From assembly GCA_019925095.2 (NCBI GenBank), contig CM034405.1, positions 11,929,401-11,993,400 of the forward strand: a DNA stretch of 64,000 bases, given 5' to 3'. Below are positions 36,298-45,683 of this stretch, piece by piece (the stretch's first letter is position 1; every line of letters starts with the position of its first letter). The DNA is from Dendrolimus kikuchii. Taxonomy: Eukaryota; Arthropoda; Insecta; Lepidoptera; Lasiocampidae. The notes beneath the pieces are model-generated. The model was given only the letters and a program-made list of their open reading frames with translations. It did not search any database and was not told the DNA's origin. The position numbers and the translations under genes are program-made.

Positions 36298-37409
36298 GTA
36301 AGTAGTATTGTCTTGTTGTTGTCTACTTCACTCTATATAGAATGTAAATACAAAGATACGGTCTGCGGATAAAAATTCTTATACATACATACCATCTAGG
36401 GTTGCCATACGTTCGGGTTTCCCCGGATTTGTCCTAGTTTAGAGGACATCTAATAATAATAAAATAATAACTAATGCAAACAATGTCATGGGTAATAGGT
36501 AGGTAATGTATATGTGCAAAAATGAGTTTCATTAGATGTTTGTTTGTTTCTTATGTTTGTGCCCTTAAAGATAAAATGATTATTATGGAATTAACACAAC
36601 CTATTTTTAACATTGAAAATGCGATTATGAATGATTAGAACCAAATTTATGGTATGTAGTAAAGCCATGTGGAAAGTCCTATATTTCAATAAAAACGATT
36701 TGTTAACTTTAAGTACATAGTTCTTTTTAGCTTTCGGCAAGGCAACTAATTGACAAAAATTCTTCACCTCTACAGAAGCTTTCACAGATCATAAAGTAAC
36801 TCAGTTAGCCTATTTCCACTTATGTGAATAAATCTATACACTATAATTATATATATCTAGCATTTGCCTGCGACTTTGTCCACGTGGACAGGTAACAAAG
36901 ATTACAGTTATTTTGCTAAATTTAAACACCAAGATTATTTTCAGCAGGGTAGTGGATATTTTAGTACGAAAATACATGAATCCCGGAAATTCTCGTAAAA
37001 ACTTGGGATAAGTATTGTTACTAAAGGCATACACAACGACAATTGATTTACTGAAGATTTTATCCTTCACTGAAATTTTGCATCGGAATCAATTTTTTTC
37101 GACGTGGACATTATAAACCTCTCACAAGAAAATTTATTTAGGATTCTCGAGACATAAAGTACCGCAGATTATATTTCCGGGAATTTATTATCGATCAGCG
37201 AAAACCGCATTGAATTTGACCCAGTAGTTTTTACGTGAATCTCAAACAAACACACGAAAATGTAAAAAACAATAGACTACACTTTTACTATTTTATAATA
37301 TTATAGATACTTGCTTGAATGAACATGCATCGATTAACAATCTTAGTAGTAATTAGACAAAATTTTAATGAAAGAAACAAGTCCATAATTGACTAGACTT
37401 TTATTCCAG
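36298..37409 (+). other. Intron between Ig2 and Ig3 (1.1 kb)
   Basis: A GT-AG intron (GTAAGT ... TATTCCAG), phase 1. Its last third (37085-37310) is a plus-strand fragment of family A. A second piece near 36860-36890 resembles the repeat class that opens with a GC-rich 'tgcctgcgactttgtccacgtgg' type motif. Otherwise I see nothing in it. Confidence 0.85.
37085..37310 (+). repeat. Interspersed family A fragment
   Basis: Matches include 'tcgatcagcgaaaaccgcat', 'gacccagtagtttttacgtg', 'tctcaaacaaacacac' and the final 'tttataatattatagatac'. It ends about 100 bp before the Ig3 exon. Confidence 0.55.
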
Positions 37410-37555
37410 TGAAGCCGACGATGGTGGAAATCCAGAATAAGCCATCTACGTTATCTTCAGAGCGGTACGTGGTATTGACGTGTGTCTCTGAAGGCAGCCG
37501 GCCGCCCGCTCAACTCACATGGTTCAAAGACAATAGGAAATTCAAAAGAGGGAAG
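37410..37555 (+). CDS. Sidestep-family Ig receptor, exon for first half of Ig3
   Basis: This 146-nt exon enters in phase 1 after TTTTATTCCAG and leaves in phase 0. Its 49 codons begin with LKPTMVEIQNKPSTLSSERY, followed by VVLTCVSEGSRPPAQLTWF and KDNRKFKRGK. The LKP opening, SAER-like stretch, LTC and GSRPPAQLTW motifs are diagnostic of Sidestep Ig3 (first cysteine and core tryptophan present). The donor is the non-canonical GC: AAG|GCAAGT at 37553-37561. A GT exists four bases on (37560), but using it would leave phase 1, which does not fit the next exon. Only the GC donor keeps the frame into the 45533 exon. A 1.1-kb intron separates this exon from the one before. Confidence 0.92.
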
Positions 37556-37570
37556 GCAAGTTTTAATTCT

Positions 37571-37624
37571 TTTTTATTATAATTACAGCTGACACGGTTT
37601 TTATTATAATTACAGCTGGCACGG
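37571..37624 (+). repeat. 27-bp tandem duplication near the GC donor
   Basis: Units at 37571-37597 and 37598-37624 differ by one base. Each contains TTTTTATTATAATTACAG, which resembles a 3' splice acceptor, and lies 15-68 bp inside the GC-AG intron. Confidence 0.9.
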
Positions 37625-37833
37625 TTTTTGTATCTAGCCAGTATCCATAACATTAAAGTTATCGAATTATCTTCAAGTAAAAGTAAACTAGGTGAAAGCT
37701 AGACGCATATTTTTTATTACACAACCGGAAACTCAGGTAACTTATAGCAGTCTTATTCATATTGAGTTACGGTTAGTTTGAAGTATTATTTAAGAACTGT
37801 AAAGAAGTCTTCAAATTTACTGTAACTCAATAT

Positions 37834-38638
37834 TGTTACGAGTTATCGGACTCGAATTAAAATGCCGTTGGAATTACTATATAATTTATTAGAATTATAC
37901 AAACACGTTTATAAATACACAGGTACAAATATAACCGGATGCAATAAGTCCAAATGTAATGCACAATTCATTAAAACGCGCAAAGTCCGTCACTAAATGT
38001 ACACACGAACCTAGGCACAGAAAGGAAACAACACACATGGCACTAGAAGATAATATATATAGGTATAGACATAAGGCACACACTGCACATGCACTTCATC
38101 ACAACACCAGCATGTAACAGATACACTCTATATTAGTATAAGTTTAGTATTAAAATTAGAAAAAAAGAATATTATAAGTTATTCTTAAGGTACACAAGAA
38201 CATAAAAATCACTAAATTAATGTCACACACAGTAACAAAAATAAACAATAAGCGTGTATGAACTCTACAAACTTCCATAAAAATTAAGTTGTAAAAAAGG
38301 GAACGGAACTCGAGTCCGTAGAGCAGTTAAAAAAAAGTGTACACACGTCTTGCCTCACTTGTGTTATCGCTTTGACTGCCGATCTCTCCATTGGGCCATT
38401 GCTTACTGCACCGATACAATACGGCAGCCAGCCCGCGTAGATCGGATTTCTTAGATCAGTTCGACACACCTGGTTAATGACTGACATAAAAGATTACGAT
38501 ACACAATAGGCTGTTTTTCTAACTACAAACTTTAAACACAAAGCAAACAAAAGATGTCCAAATGCCGAAAAAGGTAATACAATGTGTTTCTATAGACGCA
38601 GGTGTGATTTTGTCTTTTGTCGGCATTCGGTCGTAACA
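37834..38638 (-). mobile_element. Solo LTR copy 2, with nested insertion
   Basis: The ends are TGTTACGAG and CGTAACA, with flanks ATAT (37830-37833) and ACAT (38639-38642), so the target duplication has one likely substitution. The unit is 805 bp against 453-500 bp in the others. The excess is one block (38008-38347) bounded by the 10-bp direct repeat TGTACACACG. The conserved LTR part includes the 'gccgatctctccattgggcc' block. The TATA position seen in the other copies is degraded. It lies 279 bp after the GC donor of the Ig3 exon. Confidence 0.82.
38008..38347. mobile_element. Unclassified insertion nested in a solo LTR
   Basis: The 340-bp block is absent from the three sister LTRs. The 10-bp repeat TGTACACACG occurs at 37998-38007 and again at 38338-38347, as expected for a target-site duplication. 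The block is AT-rich with an A-run before the right repeat, which hints at retroposition. I recognise no coding or tRNA-like part. Confidence 0.6.
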
Positions 38639-40182
38639 ACATTAATAAGACCGTAGGGTCTTTAACAGACGCTAAAGAACTTAGTTTTTGTGGTAACTAT
38701 AATATCATATTTCATGAAACAGTTACAATTTTTCACATAAACCCAAAATGTTATTATTAGCCAGTTCCTATATTATACTAACTTTTGATTTGTTTTCCAT
38801 TTTAACGTTTAAACTTTTACATAAGCTCCATGCACGTAATGCCAAATTTACCCACATTTTAATAAAGGAACCACTTATCTCATTCTCCAAAAACTCCGAA
38901 GCTATCTAAATTTTGTACGATCATTACAAGTTATAACGTCAATTTTAACAAATCAAATCGTACACTAATTATTGTTTAAACATTATATACATTTTTTTCA
39001 ATAGTAAGATTTCAAAAGTGTGAAGATAACATAATATTGTAACGCCCGCTCTTTTCTATGAAGGGCATTTCAGAATGTATTCTAAAATATGTCAACTAGC
39101 CTCAGTTATTTTACATTTTAACCAGATTTAAACGCTTGTAGCAATAAAACTACACAACAAAACACCACCCTTCAAATGCCCACTAAAAACTTCTCAGAGT
39201 AAATTTGGGAATTCAAATACATTTTGAACTTGCCTTCCAACGTGGCAATGCGTTGAGACTTTTGATGACGTAGGGAACGTTCCCTAAAGACTAACAGCAG
39301 TCTGGGTCTAACTTTCCTACTTTAATATTAATTTTATTTACAGGTACATAGTTTATTTTAAGCCTCTAGTTTATTTTTAGTATTAACTTTTAGTTTTACT
39401 AAGGACGTGGACACATGGTACAATAAATTATAACAATATTCACATTTAAAAGGACTATGCAAAATGACAGATTTTCATCTGACTTTTACAATATCAGAGT
39501 CTATTTTTTCCAATACCTAGATCCTGGGTGTCGTCAAGACTCATGTTAATAGACACCTTCTTAGTAAGCGTACTACTTCTTGTACCATATCATCGCCTAG
39601 TAGGTATCCGACGAGAACATGGTCTAATATCCTATACTACATTTTTTTTAATCATGCTAATAATAAATTTCATTTTTGTTTAGATAACATTATTGCCTTA
39701 TTTGACTCCATTTACTTATACAAACCGATGACGTCATAAGTTTGTACGTTCATACAAAATCTATCGGACTACAACGTTTTAATAAAAAAACATCTCATTT
39801 GATTTGATTGTCAGCTCTCTTATTGTTACTGTTGTTACTTGACACTGGCAACTCAGATGTCAGTATACTTAGGATTACTTTTCTGACATATTTTTTCTTT
39901 TAACTGTATGTCTTCACTTATTATTATTAAATTTGTTATATGTATTTATAGCCACAATAAGCTTTTTTGAATAACTACAAATACTAGATTACTGCCGATC
40001 CTCGATATTCTACTACACTATCTCCACAACTACGGCAGCAAGAAGGCAAATGGCGAGAGAAATGAGCAGTATTTAAACAAAACTTATTTCAACAGTTCAT
40101 GCTCGTGCTGCCCATACTCGTCTCCACTTTCCTGCTTGCTGCCGTAGAAGTGGACATAATGTAATCAAAGAGAAATATAGTA

Positions 40183-40400
40183 TTTTCTTAAGTTTTCGCG
40201 ACTAGTACATATAATAAAGTTACGTTTTAACGGTTTTAAGGGCGGTATTTTATTAGATTTTATTATTCCGACGTTTCGGCCACTTTTTAGTAGCTGTGAT
40301 CACGGAAGACAAAGATGTCAAGTGTCAATGGGTATTGTTAAAGTTTTATTTAGCCTACCACCAACTTGTTTATTTTAATTATTTAGTTTTAATTGTTATT
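40183..40400 (+). repeat. Interspersed family B copy
   Basis: It contains 'tattttcttaagttttcgcg', 'taataaagttacgttttaac', 'attccgacgtttcggccact' and 'gttttatttagcctaccacc'. It adjoins the 3' end of the minus-strand LINE. Family B copies also lie at 1755-1935, 2660-2715 and 45365-45496. Confidence 0.6.
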
Positions 40401-40404
40401 TATG

Positions 40405-42123
40405 GTTATTGCAATGAAATGAAAACTCTTTATTGTTAGGTTTAAAGAACTTTATTTCTCATAAGAACATGTAGTTCACTTACAATGAGATTAAGATAAT
40501 AATTAGAAAGTAATATAGTATAATTCTTAACACTAATGTGGTCCTATGCAGTCTGCGATAGAATTATGTTGTGGTTTATTGTTTTACCTTTATTTTAATA
40601 AAAGATTTTTTAGTTTCATCTTGAAATAGTTTGTATTTTTACATTTTTGTAGGTCATCTGGTAATTTATTAAATAAGTGCACACCTTCAAACATAATGTT
40701 TCTTTTCCCGTAGTTTGTTCTTGGTACACTTAATTGAAATTGCTTTTTCTTCCGGATATTATATTTATATGTTTTAGCAGGAAAGGATAGCTTGGAGTGT
40801 ATATTTTTATTACTTATCTTTTTTATTAATATGCAGGTATTGTATGTGTATATTTGAGAAATATTAAATAGGTTAGTTTTAGAGTATAAATGTTTAGTTG
40901 GAGTGAGATAATCTAGATAGTATAATGTTTTGACAATTTTATTTTGTATAATTTGTAATAGTTTTAAGTTTGTTTTAGCGACTGACCCCCATATTTCTAT
41001 TAGATATTCAAGATGAGACTTTACAAGGGAATTGTAAATAATGAGCCGTACTTTGTGAGGTATACAGTTAGAAATTTTGCGTAGTGCTCCCAAGACTGGG
41101 ATAAGTTTACTTCTTACATAGTCAATGTGTGGCCTCCATGTTAGTTTGTCATCCAACCATAGGCCAAGATACTTTTCTTTGTTGCTACGATTTATTTTAC
41201 AGTTGTTTATTATTAGTGGATTATGATTAGGGATTTTTTTTGTTTTTGGCGGCAAAAATCATAAAAGATGTTTTATTTGTGTTGATTGTTAACAAATTAT
41301 ATAAAAACCATTCATTAAGCTTGTGCAAATCTTCTTGTGCTTCAGCAATAATGTCATGTATTGAGTGACCAAAATAGAAAAGGCATGTGTCATCAGCGTA
41401 TAACGTGAAATACCCTGTTAGTCTGACATTGACAATATTATTAATGTATATTAAAAAAAGAAGACTTCCTAGTATTGATCCCTGGGGGATTCCAAAATTA
41501 ATTTTTCGCTGACCACTTTTGAACTCGTTCATTTTAACTATTTGAAATCTGTTGTGTAGATACGACTTGAATATATTTAGTGCTATATCCTGAACACCTA
41601 TATTATTTAGCTTTTCAATAAGTAGTGAGTGGCTGACAGTATCAAAGGCCTTTTTTAAATCAATAAAAATGCCTAGACATATTTGTTTTTTATCAATATT
41701 TGTTTTTATTTTTGTTATCAAGTCTATGGCGGCTGACAGGGTGTTTGACTTCACACGAAACCCGTACTGTTGCTCAATTAAAAATTCTTTACGACACAAA
41801 TATTCATGCAATCGGTTATATAAGATACTTTCATATATTTTGGACATTACTGGGAGTATTGAAACCGGTCTATAATTCCCAGGATCGGTTTTTGTCCCAG
41901 ACTTGTAAATTGGGCTGACCTTGGCTAGTTTTAAAACGTCCGGAAAGATGCCATCTGTTAAACATTGATTTATACAGTTAGTTAAACTCTCTAGAATATG
42001 ACTTTTTATACATTTTATCGCCTTTGTAGTAATTCCGTCTATTCCGCTACTAGTATTGTTGTCTAAACCGTCTATGATTTTCCCAACCTCTTCCGCGCTA
42101 CACAACTTTAGTTTAGATAGTTG
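40405..42123 (-). mobile_element. Jockey/CR1-like LINE reverse transcriptase, frameshifted and 5'-truncated
   Basis: Two minus-strand frames make one reverse transcriptase. The first (42105 to 41227) has the finger region (GFRVKSNTLSAAIDLI), motif A FIDLKKAFDTVSH with the catalytic Asp, motif B GIPQGSILGSLLF and motif C YADDTCLFYF with the paired catalytic aspartates. The second (41255 to 40590) has the thumb and C-terminal part (KEKYLGLWLDDKLTWRPHID, SHLEYLIEIWG, LFNKLPDDLQ). They overlap by 29 bp in different frames around a T-rich run near 41235-41250, so an indel broke the protein. The endonuclease domain and start are absent. The 3' end runs into AACAATAAAGAGTTTTCATT on the element strand. 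Clade assignment is tentative. Confidence 0.88.
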
Positions 42124-42240
42124 TTCACCATAACTTCAACCTAGACACTTTAATATAAATACATATCCATTAGAACAATGGGTGGCAATATCGCTTATAG
42201 CGTTCTATTCCAGGCAACCCGATGTCCAAGGAGACATAAA
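42124..42240 (-). mobile_element. LINE 3' UTR fragment joined to the preceding LINE
   Basis: Read on the minus strand, this matches the tail of the plus-strand LINE at 53550-53680. The shared features are 'gtctccttggacatcgg', the palindromic 'cgctataagcgat' and 'ttatggtgaacaa'. The match stops at GTGAACAA, exactly where the truncated reverse transcriptase element begins. The missing final part of the tail (AATAAAGAGTTTTCATT) reappears at the far end of that element near 40440. Confidence 0.65.
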
Positions 42241-43043
42241 AAAAATTGGTGGTATAGCTAAATTACAACTAATTTAATCGTAATTAAACTTAAAGAAAAA
42301 AACAAAACCAAATAATAATAATAAACTACTATAGATATACATAATTATGTAATTTACTCTATGGGAGCCTAATATAATTTACCACTTCTTCGCTACATGT
42401 TGTGGCTTGAAGAGAAGAAGCGGCGTAAGAAACTCTTCAGCCACATAAATACCTAGCACTAATAATTTTATATAATACTAGCTGTGCACGCGACTTCGCC
42501 GCGTGGATTATTTTTTCGCGTAACCCCCAAAAAAAAGTAGCCCAAATTACTCCTTATAACATCAGCTATCTGTCAGTGGAAGTCGCTTAAAAATCAGTTC
42601 ATGTGTTTCAAAGATTAACCAAAACATCCAGACAGACAGACAGACAAAAATTTTAAAAATTGATTTAAGTACAGTAAATACTTTCATTTTATTGATGGAT
42701 ATAAATGTAAAGGTAAACCAAAAAAGAATATGATGATTTGTGATGTGACAGAGGACATATGCCAGAATAAAGGAGTATGGAAGAAAAAGACATATTTTGC
42801 CGACCCCAAATAACTGGGAGATATGTAAAGTGTATAACATATAGGAATGTTTTAAATGTGGGTATGAACTCGTTCATCTTCGCCGGACTGGCATTACTGT
42901 AACAATCGTTTCGGCTGCGGCAGTCCAGGGAAGGAGCATAGAAACATAAATAAAAATAATTTATATAATATATAGTACAATATATAATTATAAGTAGTAT
43001 ATTAATAAGTATAATATGTAAATATATAATCTGGACAAGTGTG

Positions 43044-43082
43044 TTTATTGGATAGTATATACTATATATACTATCCAATAAA
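43044..43082. repeat. Palindrome with 18-bp arms
   Basis: The left arm TTTATTGGATAGTATATA is the exact reverse complement of 43065-43082, with a 3-nt loop CTA. Confidence 0.9.
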
Positions 43083-43804
43083 TATTTCGAATCCTTTCCA
43101 ATAAATTCCAACACAATCCAACTACTCCCAACCTATTCCAACAACGTACAATTTATGTACTAGTGAAATGTAGTATATTAAATAAAGGCTAGAAATTATG
43201 TAAGACTTAGTATAATAAGTACATGTATTGGTAAATAAGTATTTTTTTTCTTTTTTAACTGGTATGTATAGACTTAGTTATAAGTGACCTATAATATACG
43301 CCCGGGCATATCTTGTTCGCCTGGGAATACGAGTGCTGAATAATTTTTTTTTATAAAACAACTGGGAGAAGGTGAAAGAAAAGAAAGATATATTTTCATA
43401 TGCATTTAGTAAACAGCTGTTATTTTGACATTATAAACAGACACTTAGTTTTATTTATCTGTATGTATAGATGCATAGGTTAATAAAATAAAATGGGTGG
43501 GAAGCACAATAAAAAGGGAAATTGTCATTCAAGTTGGTTTGTTTTCCGGTAAAGAAGAGAAATATGTCTAGCGTTTTCCCTAGGCTTCGCCACAGGTCAA
43601 TCCCTAGTACGTAACCCTTGTTTATTTAGCCAGCAAGCTTTCACTTTCACAGCTTTCAGGTTACATTGTTTTTTTTTTTTGCTCGGCTATAGATAGATAA
43701 AAAGTAGAATAGAATAGAATATTCTTTATGGCACACAAGAAAATAATATACATGAGTTAACAATCATTTATTTAACTAATACAATCAAAATGATTAAGTC
43801 ACAT

Positions 43805-43920
43805 AACGTCTAAAAAGTATGAAAATGTATAAAAGTATTAAAAAATATCAAAAAGTATCAAAAAGTACCAAAAAAATACAAATAAGTGTCAAAAAGTACT
43901 AAAAAGTATTGAAAAAACCG
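43805..43920 (+). repeat. Ten-bp tandem array of A-tracts
   Basis: About eleven units of the type AAAAAGTATC are spaced close to 10 bp, each with a run of four to seven A. A-tracts in helical phase are known to bend DNA. Confidence 0.8.
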
Positions 43921-45364
43921 AAAGCTATCGCAAACTGTACTGGGCACTTTTTTATAAGAACTCGACCTAAACTTCGACGTTCACTTTATATAAACCTTTC
44001 AAATAAGAATTAAAGAACGCCCATTGCCATAAGAATGCTGTTATCCACTAACTCTGGTTAATTAGCTACCACATAAATCTCCAAATATATTACACTAGCT
44101 GTGCCCGCGACGTCGTTCGCGTGGAATTTGCTTTCAAAACCCTCCGATTTTGAAACATTCTTCATTGGTGCTCCGCTCCTATTAGTCTTAGCGTGATGAT
44201 ATATAGCCTATAGCCTTCCTCGATAAATGGGCTATCCAACACTGAAAGAATTTTTCAAATTCCTGAGATTAGCGCGTTCAATCAAACAATATTAGTATAT
44301 TTGGCTACAACACTAATACTTACATTTTAAATATCGCGATATCTTTTGAATGAAACGTCCGAATTGAATAATTCAAAAAGTTCTAGAAAGGTATTGAATT
44401 TTTCTTGAATATGAAGTAATTTATTTTGATAAGGATTAATACCAAGGTACAAAATAAAGGGTTTTTGAAGCGACGGCATTTTAATTATTTAAAAAAAGTT
44501 GATTAAATCAAAACTGTTAAGGAAAGGTAAAAATAGCACTGCGAGAGATATTTTATTAATATACTCAAATTGCTCCATTACATCTCGAAGGGAAAATTTT
44601 CTATTGTGACAAAAGGCAAATTTCAAATGTTTGTTGGTGTTGCCAACAATGATACGTAGACATATGGTTACGCGATATTTTTTTATAGACAATTATATGT
44701 TCTGCAAAGTGGTAGTACATTGTTTTGTTGTATAATCAATAGTTTTCGCAGCGCACGCCGTGTAAGGATTTTTTCGGGTCATGTTTTTACACCTTGGGTT
44801 ACATTATTGGACTTTTAGTAAGGATCCCTAATTTTTTTGAAAATATAATAGAGCCCATAGCCTTCCTCGATAAATGTACTATTCAACACTGAAATAATTT
44901 TTCAAAATTAGCGCGTTTAAACAAACAAACTCTTCAGCTTTATAATATTAGTATAAATTTCACATAAACACTGCTAATTGTAATTACTTAACATCTTATA
45001 AATGCTAGTAGACGGTGTCCATTAACCCAAACGTCGCGTGAGGTCGAGGCTACCAATAACATTAATTTCTTTCATTTTACCTGATGTATAAAAGTTTCAT
45101 TTTTTGTTGGTTTTTAGCGATCCACCTGAAATTTTTGCATATTTAAAGTTCAGAATGTTAATTAGTATGTCTTCTCATTATTACGCTATTTTTGTTATCT
45201 TTACTTACTACTACTCTACTACTTACTAACTACTACTCTACTCTACTAATTACTCGAAAAAATATTTTAATAATTACCATTAATTATTACAATAAACAAC
45301 AAGATAAAAATCCATACCATATTTTTGTACGTAAAAAAAGAGCCTAAAGTTAGAGGTCTGCTAA

Positions 45365-45496
45365 ATAATAACTTTAACATTATTCATTGACCTTTGAGAT
45401 CTTTGTCTTCCTTGAAAGCGAAAGGCTACTGAAAAGCGGCCGAAACGTCTAAATAAAAATCATATAAAATGCTGCGCTTAAAACCGTTAAAATATA
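45365..45496 (-). repeat. Interspersed family B copy next to an exon
   Basis: The minus strand shows 'aacggttttaagcgcagcat', 'agacgtttcggccgcttttc' and 'ggaagacaaagatctcaaag'. Its end is about 36 bp upstream of the Ig3 exon at 45533. Confidence 0.55.
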
Positions 45497-45532
45497 TTTT
45501 AAATCCTTTGTTTAAAAAAAGCTTTTTAACAG

Positions 45533-45683
45533 ATATCAGAAGCAATGAATGAAACGTGGGTGAGCAGTCAAATCCAATTCATGCCGTTGCCAGAGGACGA
45601 TGGAGTGCAGCTCAAGTGCCAAGCGGACAACAGCGCCCTCCCGGGACAAAGCATTGAGGACTCATTCAAGTTGGACGTTGTTT
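45533..45683 (+). CDS. Sidestep-family Ig receptor, exon for second half of Ig3
   Basis: This 151-nt exon enters in phase 0 after CTTTTTAACAG (45522-45532) and leaves in phase 1 at donor GTGAGT (45684). It reads ISEAMNETWVSSQIQFMPLP, then EDDGVQLKCQADNSALPGQS and IEDSFKLDVV. EDDG-x-x-LKC is the tyrosine-corner-like region with the second disulphide cysteine of Ig3, and SQIQFMP is strand E. N-E-T is a likely N-glycosylation sequon. Joining to the previous exon gives KFKRGK-ISEAMNETW with no frame break. An AG six bases further in (45538-45539) would shift the frame and is unlikely to be the acceptor. A copy of interspersed family B ends about 36 bp upstream of the splice site, so only a short stretch of intron separates repeat from exon. 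Confidence 0.92.

Larger units (their letters stand above)
37556..45532 (+). other. GC-AG intron within Ig3 (8.0 kb)
   Basis: The intron starts with GCAAGT and ends with TTTTTAACAG, phase 0. It contains a 27-bp tandem duplication near the donor (37571-37624), a solo LTR with a nested insertion (37834-38638) and a family B copy (40183-40400). A minus-strand LINE (40405-42123) joins another LINE tail (42124-42240). Further on are an 18-bp-arm palindrome (43044-43082), a phased A-tract array (43805-43920), Helitron-like or SINE-like 'ctagctgtgc' pieces near 42478 and 44093, and a minus-strand family B copy (45365-45496). The stretch 38640-40180 shows no gene or clear repeat. Confidence 0.85.

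Noticed and set aside
37556..37561. Canonical GT donor at 37560 for the Ig3 exon
   Set aside because: It gives phase 1, which breaks the frame into the 45533 exon, and its context (CAA|GTTTTA) is poor.
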